From assembly GCA_031288005.1 (NCBI GenBank), contig JAITSE010000083.1:1-32885 (forward strand): a DNA stretch of 32,885 nucleotides, read 5' to 3'. Under the pieces are notes generated by a model. The model was given only the letters and a program-made list of their open reading frames with translations, was not told the origin of the DNA and searched no databases. Shown here piece by piece: positions 8,494 through 16,802 of the stretch (position 1 is the stretch's first letter; each line of letters opens with the position of its first letter). Made by a program: the position numbers and the translations under genes. The DNA comes from Treponema sp. Its GTDB lineage: Bacteria > Spirochaetota > Spirochaetia > Treponematales > Breznakiellaceae.

Positions 8494-9320
8494 GGCAATA
8501 ACATCTCCTTTTGTTTTTTCAGGAAATTGTCAATCCGCTTTAATGATAAGTCGTAATACTCTTGATTAATTTCAAAAGCTGTTATTTCCATATCATATTT
8601 CAATCCGGCTATTATTTCCGTACCGGAACCAGAAAATGGAATTAACAACCTGCCCCCTTTTTGCGCGGATACAAGCATTAAACGCTCCGTCAGGCGTAGT
8701 GGTTTTTGGGTTGGATGCGTTCCCGCTTCGAGTTCGTCTTTTGTTTTATTGTTGGGAATATCCCAAACAGTGCGTAATTGTTTCCCCGCTTCTTTCAATT
8801 TATCCTCCGCGAAAGACGCTTTTTTTACTTCTTCATAATTAAAATAATATTCGCGTTTGTTTTCGCCGGTATGCGCCCAGATAATTGTCTCATGGCTTGC
8901 TGTTAATCTTCTTGCGGAAAGGTTGGGAAATGCGTTTCTTTTATACCATATAACTTCATTAATAATTTCTATGCCGAGTAATTGACAGCATGTATTTACA
9001 AACCCGGAATTGTGATAGGTCGCGTGAATCCATATAGAGCCGCTTGATTTTACAAGCCGTTTGACTTCTTTTAACCAAATAAATGTCATATTAAAATTTT
9101 CATTGCTTGACAATAAATCCCATGTCTCATTGTTGAGTTTCCAGTCACCGCCGAAACCCGCAATGCTTTTTTTTGCGTCATAATTCCATTTGTTTTCCGA
9201 TGCCGCGCCGTAAGGCGGGTCGCAGACAGCTAAATCAAAATACTTATCGGGTATTTTTTTCATACCCTCTGTAGCGTCGCCATGTATGATGTTGATTTTG
9301 TCCATATTATTTTTTTTCAT
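8487..9320 (-). CDS. Beta-class N6-adenine (or N4-cytosine) DNA methyltransferase
   Basis: A 277-residue site-specific DNA methyltransferase with motifs in beta-class order: catalytic CDPPYGA (DPPY 34-37) near the N-terminus, HPTQKP (202-207), then the AdoMet-binding IPFSGSGT (227-234). ARRLTASHETIIWA (136-149) is typical of this group. DPPY favours adenine N6 as target. I place the start at 9320 because the protein then begins just before the conserved INIIHGDATEGM and a GGGG lies about 9 nt upstream. An alternative ATG at 9350 overlaps the preceding phosphatase stop codon as ATGA and would add 10 residues. A second methyltransferase beside a Dam-like one is known from DpnII-type systems, where the second enzyme resembles DpnA, and from systems with asymmetric sites, where each enzyme modifies one strand. 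Confidence 0.9.
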   Translation of the reverse strand: MKKNNMDKINIIHGDATEGMKKIPDKYFDLAVCDPPYGAASENKWNYDAKKSIAGFGGDWKLNNETWDLLSSNENFNMTFIWLKEVKRLVKSSGSIWIHATYHNSGFVNTCCQLLGIEIINEVIWYKRNAFPNLSARRLTASHETIIWAHTGENKREYYFNYEEVKKASFAEDKLKEAGKQLRTVWDIPNNKTKDELEAGTHPTQKPLRLTERLMLVSAQKGGRLLIPFSGSGTEIIAGLKYDMEITAFEINQEYYDLSLKRIDNFLKKQKEMLLPC

Positions 9321-9346
9321 TTTCAGTATCCCCGCCGGCATTATAT

Positions 9347-10009
9347 TCATCCGAAAAAGGCCGCGGCTTCCGCCATGTCTCCGCAGCGCCGCCATACCGA
9401 GGCAAGGACATCAGGAGGCGGTTCCACAAGGTCCTTGATAAATACTGATCGAATCCCCGCGGCCCGCAAAGATAAAAGCCCCGCCGGGGAGTCCTCAAAA
9501 CCCACACATTCGGCAGGGTTCTTGTCCAGCCTTTCCGCCGCCAAGAGAAAAACATCCGGGGCGGGCTTGCCCCGCCTGACCTCGTCCCCGCAGGCCAATA
9601 CGGAAAACCGTTCCAGGATGCCGCTCCGGGACAGTTTCCACCGGGCGGTTTTTTGAGACGCCGACGTGGCCACCGCCAAAGGAAGCTCCAGCTTGGCAAG
9701 ATGATCCAAAAGCGTCAGCAGCCCGGGCCGGTGAGGTATCCCATGAAGCTCCGCCTGCCGGATAATCCTGCCGCTTAACTCTTCCTGAATTTCATAATAT
9801 GGAAAATCAGGGCCAAAGATGCCGCTTAACAAAGCCCGGCTGGAAGGCTCATCAATGCCGACAGTTTTTAAGACTACGGCTTCATCCACAGGCCAGCCTC
9901 TGCCGCGAGCCGCGTCAATCCAAGCGTTTATTATGAGCCGTTCCGTATCCAGCATCAATCCATCCATGTCAAAAATAACTCCCCCGGGAAGAAAAGGCGT
10001 CGTTGTCAT
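9347..10009 (-). CDS. HAD-superfamily phosphatase / phosphoglucomutase-like hydrolase
   Basis: A 220-residue cytosolic haloacid-dehalogenase-type hydrolase. Motif I is IFDMDGLMLD (nucleophile Asp14, acid/base Asp16), motif II is VATSAS, a Lys follows in RRGKPAPDVF, and motif IV is GFEDSPAG. The helical cap after motif I (TERLIINAWIDAAR...) marks subfamily I, the group of beta-phosphoglucomutase and small phosphosugar phosphatases; the substrate is not predictable. I chose ATG 10009 rather than the longer frame to 10108 because the HAD fold starts right after it and the extra 33 residues have no family match; neither start has a clear Shine-Dalgarno. GC-rich composition separates it from the AT-rich methyltransferases downstream, so it is likely a resident gene at the cassette edge. 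Confidence 0.85.
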   Translation of the reverse strand: MTTTPFLPGGVIFDMDGLMLDTERLIINAWIDAARGRGWPVDEAVVLKTVGIDEPSSRALLSGIFGPDFPYYEIQEELSGRIIRQAELHGIPHRPGLLTLLDHLAKLELPLAVATSASQKTARWKLSRSGILERFSVLACGDEVRRGKPAPDVFLLAAERLDKNPAECVGFEDSPAGLLSLRAAGIRSVFIKDLVEPPPDVLASVWRRCGDMAEAAAFFG

Positions 10010-10265
10010 GGCAGAACCGTAGCCTAAAATACGAAAAAACCCAAGGCCCGGAATTGTTTGCCCCGGCAGCGTCTTGAATCCGTCCTGTCGTATACATCTG
10101 TAGCTCATACTATCAAAAAAGCGATAGTCTCAGCGGCAATCTTGCCGTTCTCCATATAGGCCGCTAAAATATGGATTTTTATATGGCCCCGGCTTATATT
10201 GGAATCCTAGAGGCTTTCACCGGTATCTTTGGACAATTTTAAAGTACCATGTTCTGGAGGAATGT

Positions 10266-10656
10266 ATGGATTTAGACGCTTTATGTAAAGAAGCTTGTAA
10301 AGCCGCCCTTGCCGCCTATGCTCCGTATTTTCATTTCCGGGTAGGCGCAGCGCTGCTTGCGGAGGATAGTTCCCTCCATACGGGTTGCAACGTAGAAAAT
10401 CGCTCCTGCGACCTCACTATCTGTGCCGAACGCGCAGCGCGGGCAAAGGAAAGCGCGGCTTTACGGCTCTGGCCATAACCTCGATTGATTCCGGATGTTC
10501 CTGTGGGACCTTGCGGCGCCTGCCGTCAGGTTCTGAGCGAAATTTATGGAAGCCGACGCCCCTGTGTGCTTTGGATGCGGTGGCCCAGAAAGAGTCAGCG
10601 CTACAATGGGCGCCCTTCTTCCCCATGATTCACTTCAGAATCGGACGAAGAAATAA
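10266..10656 (+). pseudogene. cdd: Cytidine deaminase, broken by frameshifts
   Basis: The segment encodes all parts of a roughly 130-residue cytidine deaminase (cytidine to uridine, pyrimidine salvage), but in different frames. Frame of the start: GCNVENRSCDLTICAERAA, with the zinc Cys and catalytic Glu. It then shifts to GFTALAITSIDSG, then to PCGACRQVLSEI (the two remaining zinc cysteines), then to EADAPVCFGCGGPERVSATMGALLPH, ending at TAA 10654. At least three indels are therefore needed. The original GGAGG site and ATG at 10266 are intact, which suggests recent inactivation unless these are sequencing errors. Its end overlaps the convergent remnant radical SAM gene by about 22 bp. Confidence 0.9.
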
Positions 10657-12393
10657 AGATTTTTGCGAAACCTGTCTTGTCCGCCTAACAAAAGACCGGT
10701 ATCCGCGCTTATCTCTCGCAGTTCATCGTAGAGTTCCCGTCTTTCTATCCCTCGGTTTTTCCGAATCGCACGGAAAACCGCTCTAAAAGTTTTAAAAAGC
10801 GGAACAGCGACCTTCCCCGGGGAAAAGATGGAACCAATATTTTTGAAAGCACCGAAGTTGACGGTGAGTTCCCAGAAACGGACAAAATTTTTTATTCGTT
10901 TGAGTTCAGCCTCCGGCAGGACCTAGGGCTTCAGGATTTCGTAGGGCGGTCTCAGCGGCCAGCGCAGGATCATGTCTTTGCCACGTATGGAAAGGGTCGT
11001 ACCCGGCAGACACTTAAGGATGCCCAACTGTATCTTTCCGTACTCGGCGGCCCGCATCTGGTCAAAACCCCTACCAAAAGAAACAATATCTTCGCCCGTA
11101 AGTCCGGCGATGAGGTCTGCTTGGAACAATAGCGTTAGCATATATCCTCAGAAACCACAGGGCTTCCAGTTCCTTTTCCGAGGCGCAGGACCGGCCTATA
11201 AGAGCGGCGGTTTTCTGATTCAAGGTTTGAATTTCTACTTTAAGCCGCAGACTTTCTGGCGGAAATCGTGTAAGAATTTCCTGTAGTTTCGGGAAACCGG
11301 GACAGGATCATCACAAAATGAGCGCACGGAGGCATTTTTCCTGGCGCTTTACCCGCCGGTTCCTGAATTCACTCCAGGCGGTTAAGAAAAAATTCCATGA
11401 TACGCCGGGTACGTTTTATATTAAAATTGAATGGGCGGTCCAAAAATTTAAAAATCCGCGCCATCCGGATGAAGAGAGACACCATTTCTTTCAAAAAAGG
11501 ATATAGATGAAATTTTCTGATTTCTTTGTCCAGAGAATTCAGACAGAATTCATAGCCAAAAGGGACATCCCCTGGAGGCTTCCACAACACCAGTTTGCGG
11601 TAAAGATCATCGGTGGTGTAGAGATTGTAGGCCGGAATCAGGGAGTCAGGCTTTCAGGTTTAGCGAAAATAATTTTGCCTAGAACTTCTCGTTTATGATA
11701 TGGAACTCTTTGTTTTAAGGCTAGAACTTCCTATTTATAGTCTCGGCCTTTCTGTTTTAAGACTGGGACACTTTGTCTATAGCTTAGAACTCTCTGTTTA
11801 TGACATGGAACTCTTTGTTTTAAGACTAGAACTCCCCATCTATAGTCTGGAACTCTCTATTTTAAAGCTGGACATCTCTATCTATAACCTGAAACCCCAA
11901 GCAACCGCACGGCGGTTGCAGTGGACCATGTATCCTATGGAGCGGTCTTTTTGGCGGGGCGTCGCTCAAGGTTTGTCTCGTTTGAACCCCTCAAAAATCT
12001 TCCGCATATTTCGCGGAAAATTGTTTCCCTTCTCCTCTGACCTCCATATCCGCATGGCGCAGAATTTCAGCTTCGAACGGAAGAAAGAAAATTTCCGGGC
12101 CGCCCAGGATTATGAAGGATTTTTGAAAACGGGAACCGGTCCAGGCTTTTTCCAGAAGTGGAGCAGTTCCAGGATTACCTTGTGATTCCAAATTGAGACT
12201 GAGAGACTCAGAATACAGGGTCTTAGCGGCTAGGATAGTTTCGACATTTCCGCGCAGAAGCTGACGGAGGGCAAATTCCATAATTTGACAGCGTTCCTTC
12301 AAGAGGCCGCGATTAGTCCTGAGAAGCCGTAAAGTCAGGGAAGGGTGTATACATTTTGCGTTGATGACGGCAATGACTATATTTGCCGGGCAT
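10635..12393 (-). pseudogene. B12-binding radical SAM protein (DUF4080-like), decayed
   Basis: Read on the minus strand, pieces of one protein appear in order across several frames: NIVIAVINAKCIHPSLTLR (Rossmann B12-binding start), ILGGPEIFFLPFEAEILRHAD, IIFAKPESL, VPFGYEFCLNSLDK, KFLDRPFNFNIKRTRRIMEF, RFPPESLRLKVEIQTLNQKT, ADLIAGLTGEDIVSFGRGFD, GILKCLPGTTLSIRGKD and PPYEILKP. An in-frame TAG at 10923-10925 follows, then VRFWELTVNFGAFKNIGS up to a TGA at 10635. Frameshifts separate most pieces. Where family members have a CPFxCEFC radical-SAM cluster, this copy has VPFGYEFC, so two of three Fe-S cysteines are gone. A 21-bp tandem array (11679-11888) and a palindrome (11901-11919) interrupt the middle. 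It is beyond repair as an enzyme. Confidence 0.85.
11679..11888. repeat. 21-bp tandem array, 10 units, inside the dead radical SAM gene
   Basis: Ten degenerate head-to-tail 21-bp units. Each has the form CTRGAACTCT, then a short variable part, then TTATAG or TTTAAG. Because 21 is a multiple of three, all frames keep a 7-residue period, and on the plus strand it reads ELFVLRL / ELPIYSL and similar, which is not a credible protein. Flanked on the right by the perfect inverted repeat GCAACCGC-ACG-GCGGTTGC (11901-11919). Confidence 0.9.
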
Positions 12394-12411
12394 AAGCGTT
12401 CTGAAGACTGC

Positions 12412-13038
12412 TCAGCCCCGGAAGCCTGCGGCACCGAAAAGATTCAGCGTACCGGTGGTCCATTCATCTAGGGCTTCCATAACAAGATTTTCAACCTCTT
12501 GCCATGTATCAGCCCTGGGACCCGGGATGCCTTTGTTGGTGGAATTAGTAAAAACTATTGTGTAACATCCCTGTTCACGAAGGCTTATCACGTTAGACGG
12601 GGCGTCGTCGATATATACGTGGGCGCCGACAGCGCCTTTATCTTTCATAAAGCAGAGGTCCCAGTATGGAATATCGTAACTGTCAAGCCAGTCCACGGTT
12701 TGAGTGATTGAGGCGCGGTGAAAATACTTGAGGAAAAGCCTGTGGGTGATGATGCGGATGCGGATGCCTTTGGCGGAAAGCTTTCGCAGCACCGCCGGAG
12801 CGTCTTTGACGGGCTCCATATCGCGAAAAAGACTGCGTTGGGTAACGGCAAAACGGTGAAGGCGGGGATACCCGCCGTATTCCGCAAGCCCCCACTCGTC
12901 AAGGCCGTAGTTCACATTGGAAGTCAGGGCTTCAAGAGGTTTATCGAGCCATTCTGCTGCAATTTTTCGCAGGGCGCCGTAGAAATCGCCTACTACGCCG
13001 TCCAGGTCTACGCCAAGGATAAAGCTGCTCTCATCCAT
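12412..13038 (-). CDS. 5'(3')-deoxyribonucleotidase-like HAD phosphatase
   Basis: A 208-residue HAD protein of the cytosolic NT5C type, expected to remove phosphate from (deoxy)nucleoside monophosphates. Motif I is GVDLDGVVGDFYG (Asp11, Asp13), motif II is IITHR, and motif IV is VYIDDAPSNV. The cap between motifs I and II carries YGLDEWGLAEYGGYPRLHRFAV, as in NT5C-like bacterial proteins. Start ATG 13038 is supported by GAGG 8 nt upstream and by the fold starting at once; a longer frame to 13119 would run back into glgX. It lies 11 bp after the glgX stop on the same strand and is likely co-transcribed. Its stop lies about 20 bp from the dead radical SAM gene. The substrate is inferred from family only. 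Confidence 0.82.
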   Translation of the reverse strand: MDESSFILGVDLDGVVGDFYGALRKIAAEWLDKPLEALTSNVNYGLDEWGLAEYGGYPRLHRFAVTQRSLFRDMEPVKDAPAVLRKLSAKGIRIRIITHRLFLKYFHRASITQTVDWLDSYDIPYWDLCFMKDKGAVGAHVYIDDAPSNVISLREQGCYTIVFTNSTNKGIPGPRADTWQEVENLVMEALDEWTTGTLNLFGAAGFRG

Positions 13039-13049
13039 GCATCGCCTCG

Positions 13050-15221
13050 CTAAATAAATCCGGTTTGATGTGAAATGAAGATAACCACGCTGCGATCTTT
13101 TACAAGGTAACGATTGCACGCCGGGTAAGGTTTTTCATGTCCCGGAAGCAGAATATCCTCAGGCGATGGGAGGGCCGTATCCACCGTCAGGGCCCAAAAT
13201 TTCCCTTTTGGGGCGCTGCACAGAGTAAAATTTACCGGCTTTACGCCCGAATTAAACATGATGTAGAAATCATTGTCGTCTCTGTCGCTCAGAGTGTCCG
13301 CCTTCGTACCGTCTATGCGAAGGGCAAGGCAGAAACCTGTTTTGTCCCAGTCCGGGGCTTCCCCCTTTTCGTTGAACCATGTGATATCCGGGGTTGCGTT
13401 GTATTTACCACCCCGGCCGGTGAAAAATTCAGGGCGCATGAACCCGTGATGTCGCAGACGAAAGGCGATTATTTCCCGGACAAAGCGAAAAAGGCTCCGG
13501 TTTTTTTCCAAAAGTGACCAGTCATACCAGGAGATTTCATTGTTCTGGCAGTAGGCATTGTTGTTGCCTCCTTGGGTCCGCCCAAATTCATCGCCTCCAA
13601 GGATCATAGGGGTTCCGAGGGAGACCATAAGAGTGGCAAAAAAATTCTTTATCTGTCTTTCTCTGACGGCTTCAATGGCCTGATTGACGGAGGGGCCTTC
13701 AAATCCATAATTAAAGCTATAGTTGTTGTCGCCCCCATCCCGATTTTCTTCGCCGTTTTCATCGTTGTGTTTAATGTTATAGGAAACCATGTCCCTCATG
13801 GTGAACCCGTCATGACTCGTTATGAAGTTTATCGAATGGAAGGGCTTTCGTCCATCCCGCAGATAAAGGTCTGAGCTCCCGGCGATGCGGGTTGCCAGGT
13901 GTCGAATCTCATGGGGATCGCCGCGCCAGAATCGCCGCACCTCGTCCCGGAAGCGGTCGTTCCATTCCGCCCAGCGACCACCAGGAAACCAGCCTACCTG
14001 ATACGCGCCGCCGGCATCCCAGGCTTCGGCGATGATCTTGGTGTTGCTCAGGATAGGGTCTTCGGCAATCCGCTCCAACATTGGGGGGTTTTCCATGAGA
14101 TTTCCGCGTCTGTCCCTTCCCAAGATTGAAGCTAGATCAAAACGAAAACCGTCTATATGCATTTCAACTACCCAGTAACGAAGACAGTCTATAATGAAGG
14201 TCCGCACTACCGGGTGATTGCAGTTCACCGAGTTGCCGCAGCCTGAAAAATTTTTGTAGTACCGTTTGTTTTCGTCCAACATATAATATATAGTATTATC
14301 CAACCCCCGGAATGAAAAAGTAGGACCCAATTCATTGCCCTCGGCTGTATGATTAAACACAATATCCAGAATCACCTCTATTCCAGCCCTGTGTAGTTCC
14401 CGGACCATTTCTTTGAATTCCCGCACCTGAGCTCCGGGGTTTTTATCCGCGGCATAGGAACCTTTTGGAGCGAAAAAAGCTACAGTGGAATATCCCCAAT
14501 AATTGACCAGGGGCTTGCCGGTCCGTGGATTGATGCCGGTATGTTCCCGCTCGTTAAATTCCTGAACTGGAAGCAGTTCCAGGCTGGTAATTCCCAATTC
14601 TTTTAAAAAGGGAATTTTTTCTATTATTCCCCGGTATGTACCCGGGTGAGCCGCCCCGGAATTGGGGCTTATTGAAAAGCCCCGGACATGGGTCTCGTAT
14701 AGTACACTGAATCTTAGGGGGTAATTGAGGGGAGTGTCCCCCTGCCAGTCAAAGTCATCGTCATCTACCACCACGCACTTAGGCTGCGTGTAGAGATCAT
14801 CCTTGTAGGAAAAGGAAAGGTCCCGCGCTGGGTCTTCGGGGTCGTAACCCAGGCAGGCTTTGAGGTCCCAGTCCTCAAGGGATGTCATAGCCTTAGTGTA
14901 GGGGTCTATCAGCGATTTATGGGGATTAAACCGGAGACCCTGTTCAGGAAGATAGGGGCCATCCACCCGGTAAAGATAGAGGGCGCCCGCTTTAAGTCCC
15001 TGGACATGGCAGTGCCATATATCGCCGGTCCGGTTTTTTTCTTTATCCAATTTGATTTCAACGCGTCTGCTCTCTCGTCCCGGTTCTTCAAATATTACCA
15101 GGGTAACCGAGGCGGCGCCACGGGCAAAAAGTGAAAAGTTTACCCCGAATTCAGTCAAAGTTGAACCCATGGGAATAGGCTTTCCATTATCAACTGTATA
15201 TCCGCCTGAATTTTTCAACAA
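13050..15221 (-). CDS. glgX: Glycogen debranching enzyme GlgX (isoamylase type)
   Basis: A 723-residue GH13 debranching enzyme that hydrolyses alpha-1,6 branches in glycogen or phosphorylase limit dextrin. An N-terminal CBM48-like beta domain (about 12-120: GVNFSLFARGAASVTLVIFE, YLYRVDGPY) precedes the barrel. Conserved regions: DIVFNHTAEG (286-295), DGFRFDLAS with nucleophile Asp362, IIAEAWD with acid/base Glu399, and FITSHDGFTMRD with Asp471. Length is normal. It starts at TTG 15221 (or the adjacent TTG 15218), supported by GGAGGGG 5-8 nt upstream; the next ATG is 17 codons in and would cut the CBM48 domain. It sits between the L/F-transferase-like gene and the nucleotidase-like gene on the same strand, with gaps of 78 and 11 bp, so the three may form an operon. 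Confidence 0.96.
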   Translation of the reverse strand: MLKNSGGYTVDNGKPIPMGSTLTEFGVNFSLFARGAASVTLVIFEEPGRESRRVEIKLDKEKNRTGDIWHCHVQGLKAGALYLYRVDGPYLPEQGLRFNPHKSLIDPYTKAMTSLEDWDLKACLGYDPEDPARDLSFSYKDDLYTQPKCVVVDDDDFDWQGDTPLNYPLRFSVLYETHVRGFSISPNSGAAHPGTYRGIIEKIPFLKELGITSLELLPVQEFNEREHTGINPRTGKPLVNYWGYSTVAFFAPKGSYAADKNPGAQVREFKEMVRELHRAGIEVILDIVFNHTAEGNELGPTFSFRGLDNTIYYMLDENKRYYKNFSGCGNSVNCNHPVVRTFIIDCLRYWVVEMHIDGFRFDLASILGRDRRGNLMENPPMLERIAEDPILSNTKIIAEAWDAGGAYQVGWFPGGRWAEWNDRFRDEVRRFWRGDPHEIRHLATRIAGSSDLYLRDGRKPFHSINFITSHDGFTMRDMVSYNIKHNDENGEENRDGGDNNYSFNYGFEGPSVNQAIEAVRERQIKNFFATLMVSLGTPMILGGDEFGRTQGGNNNAYCQNNEISWYDWSLLEKNRSLFRFVREIIAFRLRHHGFMRPEFFTGRGGKYNATPDITWFNEKGEAPDWDKTGFCLALRIDGTKADTLSDRDDNDFYIMFNSGVKPVNFTLCSAPKGKFWALTVDTALPSPEDILLPGHEKPYPACNRYLVKDRSVVIFISHQTGFI

Positions 15222-15299
15222 AGCCCCTCCGCCGGTAACTTGTGGACAGCTCTGGGAACCCCACCCGGAGTTTTCAGAGACGCCTTTATACTTATTCCA

Positions 15300-16037
15300 T
15301 TATAAATTATCGGCAGAAAACAGAGCTTTGCGAAATAAATCTACAAAAACTCCTGGACTTATATTCCGGGCGCCTAGCCGGTCTTTATATCTCATTGGCA
15401 TACCTAAATCCCAAAAGGCAAAACCCGCATCCCTCAGATATCGCCCTGTAAGCGCCATTTGTACCGTTCCCGCGGAATCCTTTTCCCTGTAACCGGAATA
15501 GCTGGTATACACTTTTCCTGTTACTACCCCGAATTCGCCGGCGGTAAGCTGTCCGTCCAAATAAACGCCAAAAGAAATAGGCCGTACCAGTCCGCTGCCG
15601 GAACGGCGGATGGCCTTGATAGCTTTTTGCAGGGGCGGGGTAATCCAGTCATCGCCGTGTATATGTACGCAGTGATCCATGATGATGTCAAAATCGATGT
15701 CGCGCCGTAATTCATACCCTTTAAGAAGCCGTTTGACCGTCCCGGTTTCATGAAGATTCTCCCAGAACAGCACCGACCGCTTGATGTGAAGTTTAGGAAG
15801 CAAAAGCCATCTATGAATTTCCCCGTCAGGCCCGCGCGCCGGCTCTATTGCAGCGGACATAACAAGGAAACCCGCCCTCATAAGCGCGGTTATAAACGGC
15901 GGGGCAAAATCCAGAGCATAGCAGAATTCCATATCATACCCAATTTCAAGCATAGCATCGACAATCCAGTCAGGATCGTCTTCCGGGGTGATGAATATTT
16001 GCCCCAGTTGGTTGAAGCGGATAAGTCTGGAATTCAT
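15300..16037 (-). CDS. Divergent leucyl/phenylalanyl-tRNA-protein transferase-like protein
   Basis: A 245-residue protein with the frame of Aat, the enzyme that adds Leu or Phe to N-terminal Arg/Lys of proteins for the N-degron pathway. Matches to the family pattern include DFDIIMDHCVHIHGDDWITPPLQKAI, then GVYLDGQLTAGEFGVVTGKVYTSYSGY, and GFAFWDLGMPMRYKDRLGARNISPGVF. However, residues usually conserved are changed: the SVE.W segment reads LVRPISFGVYL, the GG before YG is AGEFG, and the GESMFS loop is YTSYSGYRE. It may therefore use another acyl-tRNA or acceptor. ATG 16037 lacks a Shine-Dalgarno site but lies 8 nt downstream of a good -10 box, suggesting a leaderless mRNA. It is the first gene of a possible operon with glgX. 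Confidence 0.75.
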   Translation of the reverse strand: MNSRLIRFNQLGQIFITPEDDPDWIVDAMLEIGYDMEFCYALDFAPPFITALMRAGFLVMSAAIEPARGPDGEIHRWLLLPKLHIKRSVLFWENLHETGTVKRLLKGYELRRDIDFDIIMDHCVHIHGDDWITPPLQKAIKAIRRSGSGLVRPISFGVYLDGQLTAGEFGVVTGKVYTSYSGYREKDSAGTVQMALTGRYLRDAGFAFWDLGMPMRYKDRLGARNISPGVFVDLFRKALFSADNL

Positions 16038-16045
16038 TAGCAATC

Positions 16046-16074
16046 AAAATATAGAAATCGACTGATATTGTCAA
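16046..16074 (-). promoter_or_regulatory. Sigma-70 promoter of the L/F-transferase-like gene
   Basis: On the minus strand, TTGACA (16074-16069) is separated by exactly 17 nt from TATTTT (16051-16046). The expected transcription start is 2-3 nt from ATG 16037, so the message would have essentially no leader. Confidence 0.7.
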
Positions 16075-16250
16075 TGAAAGCGTCTCATTTCTGCCGGGTT
16101 TGTAGGAAATATAAGGGACCGTTGAGACATTGCGGAAAATTTTCTACTTTCCATGGAAGAACCTTTATCGTACTTTTTGAATTTAGACTTCTCAAAAAAC
16201 TAAAATTTTAAAAAATCTTCTGATAATTACCGCTAAACCTTTTCATAATC

Positions 16251-16279
16251 TTGACTTTTCACGTATTGCGGTCTAAAAT
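16251..16279 (+). promoter_or_regulatory. Sigma-70 promoter of the PTS IIA gene
   Basis: TTGACT (16251-16256), a 17-nt spacer and TAAAAT (16274-16279). The expected start point, about 7 nt further on, coincides with the A of ATG 16287. No Shine-Dalgarno site precedes that ATG, which fits leaderless translation. Confidence 0.75.
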
Positions 16280-16286
16280 CTTTTCT

Positions 16287-16733
16287 ATGAACCTTAAGAA
16301 GATACTGACAAAAGACACGATTAACCTTCATCTAAAGGGGTCCACCAAGGAAGAGATCATTAATGAACTCCTGGATGTGCTGGTTTCGGCAAATAAAATA
16401 CAGGATCGAGCGGCCGCATATCAGGCGGTAATAGACCGGGAACAAAAAATGTCCACCGGGATGAAGCATGGTATCGCAATTCCCCATGGAAAAAGCGCTA
16501 CTATTCACGATCTTGTGGCATGTATCGGTATTTCCGATAATCCGGTTGATTTTAATTCCCTTGACAATGAACCTTGCAGGATATTCATTATGACTCTTTC
16601 CCCGCTTGAAAAGACAGGCCCGCATCTACAGTTTCTAGCGGAAATCAGCCTACTTTTTAAGAGCACTGAAAAACGGGCGGAAATTATCGCCGGTTCTTCA
16701 GCGGATGATATTCTGCGAATCCTCGCCGAATAG
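16287..16733 (+). CDS. PTS system EIIA component, fructose/nitrogen (PtsN) type
   Basis: A 148-residue stand-alone EIIA domain of the fructose/mannitol class. The phospho-accepting histidine is His67 in HGIAIPHGKS, preceded by the family's REQKMSTGM. The late segment LEKTGPHLQFLAEISLLFKS is characteristic. It accepts phosphate from HPr or NPr; a lone domain with no EIIB/EIIC neighbour is usually regulatory (PtsN-like) rather than a sugar importer, which is an inference here. A frame with TTG at 16251 would add 12 residues, but that TTG is the -35 box, so ATG 16287 is chosen. The gene diverges from the L/F-transferase-like gene across 249 bp. A hairpin at 16772 ends the unit. Confidence 0.92.
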   Translation: MNLKKILTKDTINLHLKGSTKEEIINELLDVLVSANKIQDRAAAYQAVIDREQKMSTGMKHGIAIPHGKSATIHDLVACIGISDNPVDFNSLDNEPCRIFIMTLSPLEKTGPHLQFLAEISLLFKSTEKRAEIIAGSSADDILRILAE

Positions 16734-16771
16734 GGTTGCAATTTTTCTGCCTCGTTGATTATACCCTAAAT

Positions 16772-16796
16772 AAAAAACCCTGGAGCGGGTATTTTT
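16772..16796. terminator. Small bidirectional terminator-like hairpin
   Basis: ACCC-TGGAGC-GGGT is flanked by an A-run on the left and ATTTTT on the right, so either strand gives a stem followed by U residues. It lies between the convergent PTS IIA gene (ends 16733) and the HEAT-like gene (ends 16803). The stem is short (4-5 bp), so efficiency is doubtful. Confidence 0.5.
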
Positions 16797-16802
16797 ACTT
16801 AA

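Noticed and set aside
11700..12185. 161-codon plus-strand frame
   Set aside because: Consists of the 21-bp repeat translation plus the antisense of the dead radical SAM gene.
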